From Pseudo-nitzschia pungens (lineage: Eukaryota; Bacillariophyta; Bacillariophyceae; Bacillariales; Bacillariaceae): DNA of 64,000 bases. The translations under genes and the position numbers were made by a program. This document shows, piece by piece, positions 51,848-62,602 of the stretch. The stretch is from assembly GCA_037355855.1 (NCBI GenBank), contig CM074767.1, forward strand, positions 1,674,001 to 1,738,000, read 5' to 3'. The notes beneath the pieces were generated by a model. The model saw only the letters and a program-made list of their open reading frames with translations, ran no database searches and was not told the origin of the DNA. The stretch's first letter is position 1. Every line of letters starts with the position of its first letter.

Positions 51848-53713
51848 TTTCGTTGTTTTGATTTGTGTGTTTCGATTTCTTTGCTTTTTACTGTATATGC
51901 TTGCTTTTTGCGGGATCGCCTTCGAAGCGAGTTGTCCGTCGGGTGGGTATTCGGTGTGCCAAACAATAGCAATGCCGTTGCATCAAAACACTACCGCACG
52001 ATTTGTTTGGGTGGAATGGATGGATGTGTGACCCCGTTCGGAAAAAAACAAACCCGGCCCGACTCGTCGCCGACGTTTTTCCTCCGTTGCGACGATTGAT
52101 ACGGTACGGTTGCGAGCAGTTTGAAAACCGATCCCGAGTTGTTTCGATGATCCTTGCTGACAATACTACCGGTACCGACGGAGAGCGATTTCGTTCCTGC
52201 GATGCAGGAATTGAGGTAAGGTTTGTAACGATGAACGATGCGAAGCACAATCGGAACGGATCGCAACCATCGTCGAGATTGCTCGTGACACGCTTTCGTG
52301 ATTTTGGACTTTTCCATAATCATTATTCGTCTGCACTCTGAAACGGTAATTAGTGGAGTTGTAAGAAATAATCCTTAACTCTTGTAAGATTTACAACAGA
52401 ACTTTAACTTCCTTACTGTAAAAAAGAAGTGGAAGAGTGTGAGGAACCGGGTTTTGGTAAAAACAGAGATTTACTGTTTTTAATTTGTAGAGCTGGTAGG
52501 ATTTCAAGGCTTAAAAAGTGGGTCATTCTTTGTTATGAAAATAGATATTTTAAATGTTTTTGATGAGAAACAGCAATATTAATCGATCGGTTTTTGAATC
52601 AATTGGCATATTCCATAGAGTTGAATTTTACTTAAATAGAGGCCATGATGGCGGAATACAACTCCACTACCCCCCGAGGTCCAATCTTAGTAGTAGGCGT
52701 AACCTTACTAGCACAAGTAAAGCACAGTTACACGTAAGTTACGAACTCCGTCCATCTGGGTTTTTGAATCGAGACAATAACAAGGGTTAAAGGTTACAAA
52801 TTACAAAGGTGCCCCAAAAAAATGTTTCCGAAAAAATACGACTAATGACTAACATTCGTCTCTCCTGAGGGTCTCCTCTCTCCTACAATATCAAGTGCGA
52901 GTACTCGTACTGCTATTACGGTAAGGCTTAGTCGTCGTATTCGGATTGATTTCTCTTGGAACGGAAACTGCGCTCACGCGCGTCCCGCAGTGGTTGTTGT
53001 AGTGTATCCCAAAAGAAAACAATCCGGGCGGCTTCATCCATTTCTGCTGCTCCAACAAAAGTTCCGCAACCGAACAAAAATTATGGTGTTCCATGCGTCT
53101 GCTGCAGCGCACGCTGCTGTATCCCCCCGCCTCCTTGGGTGCGGTGGAGTGCGGTGCGGTGCGGTGGAGTGCGTTCCATCCAACAACAACTCCGGAGCGA
53201 ACCCATTGCACGGAATGAATGAATGAAGGATGGAAGCGGTTATTTTATTTCTGTGTGTGTGCGTGCGCGTGTCTGTGTGTGTCTCACGAACAGCATGCAG
53301 TGCGATCATTGCAAAAGGACCACAGCATTGCGCAGAAGGAAGCAGCCGCATCGTGTTCTGCTTTCCTCCGGCGGGGTCTCCCTGAAATGCGATGCGATGC
53401 GATGCGTCAGTGAGCGCAGCACACCGCGCTTGCACCACATTCGTCGTGTCGAGCCGAGCCGAGCCGAGCCGAGCCGAGCCGAATCGGGTTCGAGTTCGAG
53501 TAGATTCGACTTGCCTCCGATCGAGCACCAACAAATCGTAGCATTCCATCGTTGGTGGGTTGCTTGCTTGTTTCTTTTTTTTTTGGGGGGGGGGAAGGAA
53601 GGAATCGCGATGAAAAAGGTTGATTCGCATTGCCTCGCGACTCGCTCACTCATTCACTAACTAACTAACTCACTAACTAGGTCACTAACTAGGTCACTCA
53701 CTCACTCGCTCGC
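51848..53713. other. Intergenic region
   Basis: No supported gene. Contains GTAACCTTACTAGCAC (about 52699), GTAAGGTTTGT (52206), a GAGCC pentanucleotide tandem (53450-53480), GT-rich tract (53252-53285), T10/G9 homopolymers (53574-53595), and an AACT tandem (53655-53680). The strand-shadow frames around 53034-53660 have no domain. Confidence 0.5.
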
Positions 53714-55166
53714 TCACGGCGGGCACCGGATCTGCCACCGGCCGGGAGACTTTTCGCGGAGGATTTCGTCGCGGACCTCGTAGGGTTCTCCGGTGCACTC
53801 GCGACCCAGGGCTCGCTCCAGGACCCCCTTTCGAACCCTTCCGAATCCGGGCTTGTCCCGGAGCCAGATGGATCCGTCCGCCCGGACCCGCACAAAGTAG
53901 AGACCCCGATCCACCTGGATGCCGATGGGTTTCCGGTTGCTACTGCCAGTACCAGTACTGCTGCTGCTGCCAGTACTGCCGCCGTAGCTGGGCAATTTCC
54001 GAATGGCCGGAAGAATCGTGTGGGCGACGAATCGCTCGTCGTGCAGTCCAAAGTCCGTCATGGGAGGGGCATCGGTTTCGGCAGCGGCATTGCCGGCAGC
54101 CCCGGCATTCGTTCCGGAAACCAATCGGTGCCGTCTCTGTCGCTGTCTCTCCAGTTCCGGGAGGACCCTGGTGACGTGGTCGCGGGCCCTCCCGAACCGA
54201 TCCTTCGCCCACAGTTTCACGGCCTCGTAGGGTCCCGCCACGTACCGATCGTTGACCGGAAAGGACTTGAATCCGGGAAGGACGCAGTGCTCTTGGTCGC
54301 GATCGGTCCACGCGTAAAAATAGTTTGCGGATTCCGGTGGCTGTTGCTTATCCTGCTGTTTCTGCTGCCGCTTCTTTTCCCTGGGAGCCCTCCGGAGGCC
54401 CTGTAGGTACCCTTCGTTGTAGTCCTCCGGTATGGGATCCAACGGAATTTTGTAAATGTCGATGGGCGTTGTGTAAATGACGTCGAGCCGGAGCATCGCC
54501 ACGCGGTCGTACTTTTTGCGGTGTCGTTGGTGTTGTTGTTGTTGCTGCTGCTGCTGCTGCTGTTGCTTGGGTGTCTCCTCCATGAGGTTCCACACACGAT
54601 CCTGGCTGTGCCACATTTTCAAAATGTTGAGAAGGGTTCGATCCGTGAAGGAGGGTTCCTGAACGAAATACGGATTTTTGGCGTGGTCGCGATGATTGTT
54701 GCTGCTGCTGCTGCTGCTGCTGCTGGTGGCATTCCTCCAAACGATTTCGTCGATCCACTCCCTCCGCTGCGCCGCAAAGTCCCGGTCCGTGTCCGCCACA
54801 AAGCGCACGGTCGGTGGCCCATCCCCATCAATTTCGCTCTCTCCCTCGATCTCGCTCTCGCTCTCGTACTCCTTTCGGACCGCATCGCGCAGCAAATAAA
54901 CGTCTTGCGGGGCCACGGTCCCGCCCCGATTTCCTCCCCGGGACAACAACGCCGAAGCCTTTGCATTCGCATTCGCATTGGCATTCGCATTCGCCGACGT
55001 TTGGGTATCGGTCTCTTCGATCGTAACGTTGAAAAAGTGAACGAACCAATCGCAGCGGTATCGACGATTCGGTTTCAGGACATTGGTCACCAGGCTCGGA
55101 AGCACGTGGTGCCCAAAACTCCGGGGCAATCCAAAGAGATTGATGGCGCAGTCACCGGTGGGATGC

Positions 55167-55209
<43 letters not shown>

Positions 55210-55822
55210 GATGCTCGAATTGTTGCTCTTGCTCGTTCTCCTGCCCGGGCTCGTGATCCTTCTCCGTGGTCGCATCGGAGTTGGCTCTGTTTTGCGGCGG
55301 CGTCGGCGCAGCAACGACAACCGCGCGGTGAGAGACAGCGTCGTTGGCACCGGCCTGGGCAGCGTGTTTGGCAGCGTGTTTGGCAGTGGCGATCACGGGG
55401 TTCTTCCGCAGCAGCAGCATAGATCCCGTCGCGGTTTTCGGAACGCCCGGATTGTCTCGGTGATGGGAATGGTGGTGACGGGCCAAAATCACAACGATCT
55501 TGTACAGGTGGTACACATAAATCGCGCCGAATCCAAAGACCAGTGGGACCAACAGGCACGAGCACGAGCACGAGGATTTGCACGAGGACCACTTTCGTTT
55601 CCACCAACCGCGCTTGTGGCGGCGATGCGGCTTTTGCTTCTGCTTCTGCTGCGGGCCAACGCTGTTGGTCGGATCGCCCCGTCCGATTTCGCCGGCTGCA
55701 ACGTTGGTGTGCCCATTGTCATTGCCGTTGGTGTTGATGTTGCCATTGACGTTATCGTTATCGTTATCGTTATAGTACCCGTTATCGTTGCTGCGCACGG
55801 TGATCTTGTGATTTCGATTCAT
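53714..55822 (-). CDS. Type II membrane protein, glycosyltransferase-like
   Basis: 702 residues from the first ATG, 55822 (MNRNHKITVR). The frame is open to 55921, but that begins with TTG. Order: Asn/Asp-Gly repeat cytosolic tail; basic patch RRHKRGWWKRKW; single TM helix (about 89-114); luminal stem with a His-Glu dipeptide repeat (EHEHEHEH); then a conserved domain beginning CAINLFGLPRSFGHHVLPSL, with PNRRYRCDWFVHFFNV, FTDRTLLNILKMWHSQDRVW, YDRVAMLRLDVIYTTPIDIY, YAWTDRDQEHCVLPGFKSFP, MTDFGLHDERFVAHTI. The LRLDVIY and FPVNDRY segments look like Golgi glycosyltransferases of algae. Donor and acceptor are unknown. Poly-Gln, poly-Ser and Asn-Ala repeats interrupt the domain. Confidence 0.7.
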
Positions 55823-56844
55823 TCCTTCGATTGTTCTGCCGCTGTCGGCATTGCCGCAAATGCGCACTGCTGCCAACGACTCGTCGGGTACACGTACAAA
55901 ACAATGTACTTGTTGAAACAATAATAGTAGTACCGTACGGTACCACTGCTGCTGCTGCTGCTGCTACTTCTGCTGCTGCTGCACTGCGAAGGACCGAGTA
56001 TTCGTGACCCTACTACTGTGAGAAGACCAACACTACAGTTTGCGATTGATTCGCAAGGTCAGTATTATTATTATTATTTGTTGAGAAGGATTGCGGGTAA
56101 GTTACTTTCACTTGTACGGACAAGTCACGTACGGTATGGGGTGGGGGCAGGAATGGGTGCTCGTCCATCGACTGTCGAACGCTTCGTTCGGCCATAGATT
56201 GGAACATCGGTACACGTAAGGTTAAGTTAAGGTTAAGGTACTCCTCGTACAGTACAGTAATTCCTAAGTTTTGCCGGAGACATCTGAGGTAACCTTACCG
56301 TAAGTTAAATTACGTATGTACGGGGACAATTATGGGACACCAACAAATTTACGACCAAAATTGGTGATGGTCGTGGAAAATGAACTCTAGGTTCAACGTA
56401 AGTTGAACTTACCGTCTACGAGTTCGGAACTTACTTACTTCGACAATCCTGCTGCAAGAACTTTCGGATTACACCCACGCGGGCACGTACTAGTACCAGT
56501 AAGGTTTACGAGTACCCGTAGTTCAACGACCGATAATTTTCAGATTCTGGAAACCTCGGTCCTCGCTCTGGACGGTGTTTAGTCTCAGCACTCGAAGACA
56601 TCGCACCGCATTGCGTAAGGTTATTGTGACCACCGAGGGAGGCCAAACCGCGCTAATCCCCGATCAATCAAGACCCGATTTGACGACAATTCAGTTTTGA
56701 TCAACAATTGTTTGCATATTTGGACCTCGAAACAACACCAACACCAACACCGAAATACCAACACCAGAATAGCATTGCTGCATCGACAAAAAAAACCAAC
56801 CGCAATCCACCATTCGAGAGAGACAAAACAAACAAAACGCGACG
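55823..56844. promoter_or_regulatory. Shared upstream region of two divergent glycosyltransferase-like genes
   Basis: 1.0-kb space between two divergent genes. Includes a CTG tract (55948-55982) and a dense run of GTAAGGTTAC-type motifs (56099-56640, for example GTAAGGTTAAGTTAAGGTTA at 56217-). Bidirectional promoter activity is inferred from position only. Confidence 0.45.
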
Positions 56845-57140
56845 ATGGGCAACACCGGTGCTGGCAAGAGCCGCCGTCCCCGGTGGATGACCAACCTTTG
56901 TTTTTGCTTCATGATCGGGGTGTTTTGCCTCAACAACGTCGTGATCTTTCTCTGCTATCGAATGGTCAGCGAGCAACACGATGCGTCCTTTTCGTCTTCG
57001 TCGTCGTCGTCGCCCCATTTTTATTCTCTCGGAAACGGGGATGTCTCCCGGATTGCCACGGAGTGGATGGAAGGCGTCGTTCATCGACCCACGAATCACA
57101 ACAATAACAAAAACAACAACAAAAGCAACAACAAAAACAA

Positions 57141-57171
<31 letters not shown>

Positions 57172-58689
57172 GACGACGACGACGACCTCCCCGTCTTTTC
57201 CATCTGCCTGCTGACGCGAGACGATCTGTCCATCCTCCCCGAATGGATCGCCTATCACTACCACGCCGTCCGATTGCGGCACCTGGTCGTGGCCGTCGAT
57301 CCCACCAGCGCCAAAGATCCCGGTCCGATCCTGGAGAATTTCCGGCGCCGCCTCAACGGCACGCTGATCGTCGAGCAGTGGGCGGACGGGGATTTCATGC
57401 CGGGATACTTTCTGGAGGGAGACTACGGGAGGGCCCCGAACTTTGTCGGCGGGCAGGGAAAGCTGTCCGCAGACAACCAGACCTGGTACGAGTGGTACTC
57501 GAAAAAAAAGAATTTCGGGTTTCGGCGGAGGCGGGACCAGACGCTCATCAACAACCACCGGTACCGGCAGACCCGATTCTTGTCCCGGTGCAGCGAGCAT
57601 CTCCGGGATGCGTACGGTGGCGACGGTGGCGAGGACAAGAACAAGGACAATCGAGGCAACCACCTCGAAACGGCAAAGGCGAAAACCAAAACCAAAACTC
57701 GCGTGTGGATGTCCACCCTGGACTCCGACGAATACCTTGCCATCAATCCCTGGAGGATGCCGACGCAAAAAATGGCGGAGTCGTCACCGATCACGAAAGC
57801 GGCTCTGCGATTGGAACCGGGTTCTCTCCTGCGGTGGTGGGTGGATCAGGAACGGAGCCAAACGGCTCCGGGGCCCTCGTCGTCGTCGTCCGCGGCCGCG
57901 ACGTCGAAGGACGATCCGGTCTGTCGACAAATCCCGCGTCTGCTCTTTGGCTCGGTGGAATTGCCCCCCACCGACGACCAACACGAGGACGTGGTTTCGG
58001 GAATCGTTGCCGTAGATTCGTCGACCGACAACAACAACAACAACAACAAAAACAACAAGTCGTGGAGGCTCTCTAGGGAGATTCCCCGCCGGAACAGCAC
58101 CCTGGAAACCCTCCGGTGGAAGTTCCACGCGTCTCCGAGCGACGAACGCAACGCCCAGCAAAAGGTCGCGCTGGATCTGCAAAGGATCCCGAGCGACGAC
58201 GAAATCTGGGGGGACCACGTTCTCTCGGTCCACCGGCCGTCGCGGAGCCTCTGCTCGCCCGAGACCTCCACCAACGAACGCGGAAGCCTGCTGGTGCCCG
58301 GCCAGGGACGGAACCGAAACCGAAAACGAAACGGCGCGCGAGCCAAGGCGTCCCCCGTGGTGGCCTACCACTACCTCGGCAGCGAGGAACGATACTTCTC
58401 GAGGCCCGACGACTTTCGCCGGAGTCCGGAAAAGTACAGGGAACGGAGCAACATCACCTACGCCCGCGACGACTCGGGATGGATCGATCAGTGGCTGGAG
58501 GGATTCGTCGAGACCGTGGGCGTCGAAACCGCCGCCGCGCTCTTGGTGCCACCGCCACCAACAAAAACAACGAAAGCCAAAGCCAAAACAACAACCAAAA
58601 CCAAAACGACAACAACAACCAAAACAACCAAAAACAAAACAACCAAAAAAGCGACTCCCAATCGACACGCGGGCACTCCCAAAACATAG
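56845..58689 (+). CDS. Type II membrane glycosyltransferase, GT92-like
   Basis: 614 residues, ATG at 56845, no intron. N-terminal TM about 17-38 (NLCFCFMIGVFCLNNVVIFL). A poly-Asn/Lys/Asp stem follows. The catalytic-like domain starts FSICLLTRDDLSILPEWIAY, HYHAVRLRHLVVAVDPTS, then VEQWADGDFMPGYF, NNHRYRQTRFLSRCSEHLR and MSTLDSDEYLAINP, with the probable DXD metal site (DSD, about 292-294); later WKFHASPSDERNAQ and a SVHRPSRSLCSP segment. The 'LLTRDD...EWI.YH' and 'DSDEY' motifs are those of GT92/DUF23-type and related GT-A transferases, which extend N- or O-glycans in the Golgi. Precise linkage is unknown. The C-terminus is Lys/Thr-rich (AAAACC-type repeats). Divergent to the gene at 53714-55822. 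Confidence 0.77.
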
Positions 58690-59830
58690 GAGCGCAGCGC
58701 AGCGCAGCGCAGCGCACTCCGAAACACGACGGCAATTGCAAAGGAATCGCATCGCATCGCATCGCAGTGCATTCCGTCCCGAGATCGTGTCGCGTCCGAG
58801 GAAGACCGCCCGATCGCATTTTTTTTGGAAACGAGAGAACGCGATTGATTGATTCGGTGACCCACCGGAATAATTGACTCGACTCGGCATTCTCCGTCCG
58901 TGCACGGAGGCGGTGGGTCCGTCGACACGCGGTGTGTGTTTGGAAACACTCAGCGAAGCGCAAAACGAATCGATCCATCGCATCATCTCCGGGCACCGTC
59001 GGAGTGCGTGCGTTCCCAACGGCCCGCGTTTGCCCGAAAAGAAATCTGCGGCAACGGCTCCCTCCCTGCCGCATTGTCCGCGATGCCGTGCGGTGGAATG
59101 CGGTGGAATGCGGTGCAGGGAAGCTCTGACCGTGGCCCACACGGTAGGAACACGCACCGTAGAAACAAGAGAGTCGCATCGTTTTCGCATTCGCATTCGA
59201 GTCGTGTCAGCAAGCAAGCAATAATAGTAATAGTTGGCAACATCCGATTCGAGGGTAGGTATTCGACGTGACGTCTGCTGCTTTCGAACCGATGTGCAAT
59301 CGCCAAGAACTCCTCTTCGATCCGCACCGAGTGAGTTCTTTGTTCCTCGATCACCCGAATACTACTACTACTGCTTGTAGTAATAAGTACTACTTGTGTA
59401 GTGATAAGGAACCTCGGTGGAGTGAAGAAATAACAACACTAATACTAATGATCATCACTCCTACCGTATCTCAACATCGTTTTGAAGAGCGCAAACCGGA
59501 CATCCCATCTCGTGTTCCGTATTGTACGTATAGGTTGGAACCTTTGCCATCACTACTGGTATCACCAGTTTACTAGTTTTAGTAGAGATGCGAGTTGTGT
59601 GGATTTTCGTATCGGATGCATTTCACTGAATGAAACGGTTGTAAATCTTACCGTACGGTACGGTCGGATCGGCGTCTCATGGAAGCCACGGTAACCTTAC
59701 CAGCACCGCACCGGCGCCGACCAATTGTCAAACTGTGAAACAAAGGTGATTAGAAATCAAGTTACCTTACTATCTACCGGTAAGGTTAATTACGGTAGTA
59801 AAAAATAAGTCAGAAGAAGTTGTGTTTGCC
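58690..59830. other. Intergenic region with simple repeats
   Basis: GCGCA pentamers (58691-58716), GCATC pentamers (58748-58766), GGTGGAATGC repeat (59092-59113), and GTAAGGTTAC-like motifs (59650-59800). No gene recognised. Confidence 0.5.
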
Positions 59831-59835
59831 AAAAA
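59831..59835 (-). terminator. RNA polymerase III terminator of tRNA-Pro
   Basis: Run of five T on the tRNA strand immediately downstream of the 3' end. Confidence 0.7.
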
Positions 59836-59907
59836 GGTCCGCTCCGGGATTCGAACCCGGGACCTCCTGCACCCAAAGCAGGAATCATTCCCCTAGACCA
59901 AGCGGAC
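59836..59907 (-). tRNA. tRNA-Pro (anticodon TGG)
   Basis: 72 nt without intron. Acceptor stem GTCCGCT/AGCGGAC pairs fully; discriminator C; D-arm with TTGGTCTAGGGG (A box); anticodon stem CCTGC/GCAGG around loop TTTGGGT, giving TGG; T-arm CCCGG GTTCGAATC CCGG (B box GGTTCGAATCC). No encoded CCA. Decodes CCN proline codons after wobble modification. Confidence 0.96.
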
Positions 59908-60364
59908 TGTGGTATAACACTTAGCTGCCTATAAGCGTTGATTTTCTATACATAAATTCTTTTTTAATTCCTTTCTCGACGATCCATAAATCCATAAAAT
60001 CTTGGAAGTTCCGTAAGATCTTACCGTAAGGATTACCGTACCAGGTAACCTTACCGTCTGTTGGGTGTGACGCTGTGATTTCATTCCTCGTATTGGTAAT
60101 TACCACAAAACGGATGTTGCCATCATCGCCGCAGCTTCATGCGCTCCGACATCGAGAGAAGCATGAAAGGCTTCAACATTTAGCTATTCAATAGCAGGCA
60201 GGGAAACTAACGTTCGTTAGTTCGTTGGCGTATCAACACCGATACTACTCGAAATCAGGGGGTTTCCGGTTCCATCGAAACGGAGCATCCCACTCCGAAC
60301 CGAGAAAGATTCCCGGTTGTCACCATAGCAGCGCGGGCAGTTAGAGATTCTTGTCGGTTGCAAA
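59908..60364. other. Intergenic region
   Basis: GTAAGGATTACC / GTAACCTTACCG motifs at 60013-60058. No gene recognised. Confidence 0.5.
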
Positions 60365-61932
60365 ATGCCGTCGAAGAAACGACAACGGCGTCAGCTCCGG
60401 CGGCGGAAACGAATGGAACGACACGATGCTGATTCGGTTATGAACAAAACCAATGCATGCAGCAGCGGCAGCGACCGCCATTCCGAGAACAGTGCATCGA
60501 GGAGTGCGAACGAATCTGCATCCGGGAAGTGGGTTTCCGTTTCTGCGCTCGAAGTGGCCGCACACAGAATTTGGACTCGCACGACAGCCAAGGGCGCGGG
60601 GATGGTTTCAATGACCCATCGATGGATCGATGCTTTCTTGCGATCGGGAAAAAATATTCCTTCGTCTCTGGTTTGGGCTGCCACGATCCTTCTGGTCTCG
60701 GTGCTGATCGGAAACGTCGAATACTTGCGCCGTTCTCTGCTCTCCGACACCTCCGTGTCCTTGTCTTCCGCGGGTATTGTTGTGATCGTTGGTTCCATAT
60801 CCGTGCTATTGCCCATCGTCCTGCTCTTGCTGGTTTGGAATGCCGGAGTGGGGACCGGTGACGGGAAGATGAGACGGAACAAAGAGGCGGAATCGGAAGG
60901 AGACACCGCCAGAAAGGATGACGACGAATGGATGGAGACGATCCGTCCTCTCGGGTTGCGGCATGACTCCATCGGTGATTGCAATGCCTCAATCCGCGTG
61001 CCGGAGCTGGCCGCATCCGAGCGAGTGCGGACCAAGCTCGCCGAGTGGCTCCCCTTTGGCCTGCGCCACACGAGCGATCTCCGCTTGGTGTACACCACGA
61101 GCGTCGACGGAAGATCCCTCCCGGTGCTCTACCACCGGCTCGAAGAAACTGGTTCCAGGCATACCCTCTTGCTGGCGGAGGTTGCGTCTTCTTCTTCTTC
61201 TTCTCCTCCTCCGAGCGGATCTACGGCATCGCCACGATGCATCGTCGGGATGTACGCATCGCATCGATGGCACTCGTCGGCACGTGCCTACGGCGACGGT
61301 CAATCGTTCTTGTTTCGCATCGGCATGGACATCGGCATGGACATCGGCATCGGTATTGCCGACCATCGCACGCACACACCGTCCCATCCGAATGCAACCA
61401 CCAGCACGCGCGAGCCTCCGTCCTCGACCCCGCTGCCACCCTCCACCTGCTGGCATTGGAGTCCCCCGCCGGCGTCCGGCGCGAACGATTTTCCAACCGC
61501 AAACTCAGCGTCAACGAACACGAACACGAACACGAACACGAACCAAATACTACCCGTGACAACGATCCGGCAGCAATCCGGATTGCGCTCTGGGAAACCT
61601 TTCAGAGATCCAACCATACGTCGCTGAGCATGGGCATCGGGTACTCCGGGATCGGCGCGGGACTGCGACTCAGCGACAATCTCACCCTGGGAGAATCCCA
61701 CCGCGCGGTGGGATTCGACAACGAGCCACTCGTGACGGCCTCAAAATCAAAACCAACAGCGACAACGACAACGACAACAACGGTAGCGTCGGACCACAAA
61801 ATTGGTGGCAGCAGCAGCAGCAGCAGGAGGAACCACCACCCATCGCCCGGCGATTGCGGTGTCGTCTTTGACGTGGGACTGGTGGAAGTCTACCAGCTGG
61901 TTAGAGAAATCGATGGCCGTCCGATCCAATGA
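60365..61932 (+). CDS. Membrane TLDc-domain protein
   Basis: About 501 residues if a 62-nt phase-1 intron is removed (61353-61414, GTATTG...GCGAG), joining exons 60365-61352 and 61415-61932. A frameshift is the alternative. N-terminus is strongly basic (MPSKKRQRRQLRRRKR). Two predicted TM helices at about 101-118 and 136-159. TLDc-like region: LAEWLPFGLRHTSDLRLVYT, SLPVLYHRLEE, HTLLLAEVASSS, RAYGDGQSFLFRI, then (exon 2) RIALWETF, SLSMGIGYSGIGAGLRLSDN, HRAVGFDNEPLV and VVFDVGLVEVYQLV. TLDc proteins are linked with oxidative-stress resistance and V-ATPase regulation; a membrane-anchored form is unusual, so function is uncertain. Microsatellite-like repeats (GACATCGGCATG, AACACG) cluster at the frame change. 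Confidence 0.7.
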
Positions 61933-62602
61933 ATGAATGAATGAATGAATGGATCGGAAGGAATGAAAGAAACACGAAGGAAGGAGAGGCAACCAATCGC
62001 GCAATCATCAAACCCAAACTCCAACCCGGGTCCACACATTCGCGAGGACACGCAGAAGACTGCAGCGATCCGAAGTACCACACTGAACTGCACTGTACTG
62101 TATTGTACTGTAGTCTGTGGAAACAAAAATTCCCGACTCTTTGAAGCGTTGTGCTCCAATCCCAGCCATGGGTTGCGAAGCGAACCGCATTGGAGGGCAG
62201 TCTTTGTCGGGCGATGCGATGCCGGAACGAAGGAACGAACGAATGACGAATGAATCAATCGTTACCATACGAGGGCATCGCTCGCTCTAATGCGCTGACA
62301 CTCGAAGGAAGGAAGGAAGGAGTGAATGTATGAATGAATCAATCCTCCCCGATCGTGGAAGGTGAGGAGGATCGAGGAAACACGCGCATGCGCATACACA
62401 CACACACACACACACACACACAGGCGTCCCTCTGTGCTTGCGGATCGAAGAACTCGCTTGATTCACCGCGTCGCAACAAGGGATGAGATTCCTTCCTTCA
62501 ATCATCAAACAAACACAAGAGACTGTTGGCAGTAACAAAAGGTCCGATCGATGCTATAGTGATTTCCTGTACTTTGTATGTCACTCTCGGAGACCACGGT
62601 CG
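61933..62602. other. Intergenic region between convergent genes
   Basis: GAAT/GGAA tracts (61930-61965), an AAGG tract (62303-62320) and a CA dinucleotide microsatellite (62396-62422). No gene recognised. Confidence 0.5.

Noticed and set aside
54521..55924. 467-codon open frame on the plus strand
   Set aside because: Exact antisense of the glycosyltransferase-like gene; Leu/Val repeats are the complements of its Gln/Asn/His-Glu repeats.
57784..59217. 477-codon minus-strand frame
   Set aside because: Antisense of the GT92-like gene running on into simple repeats.
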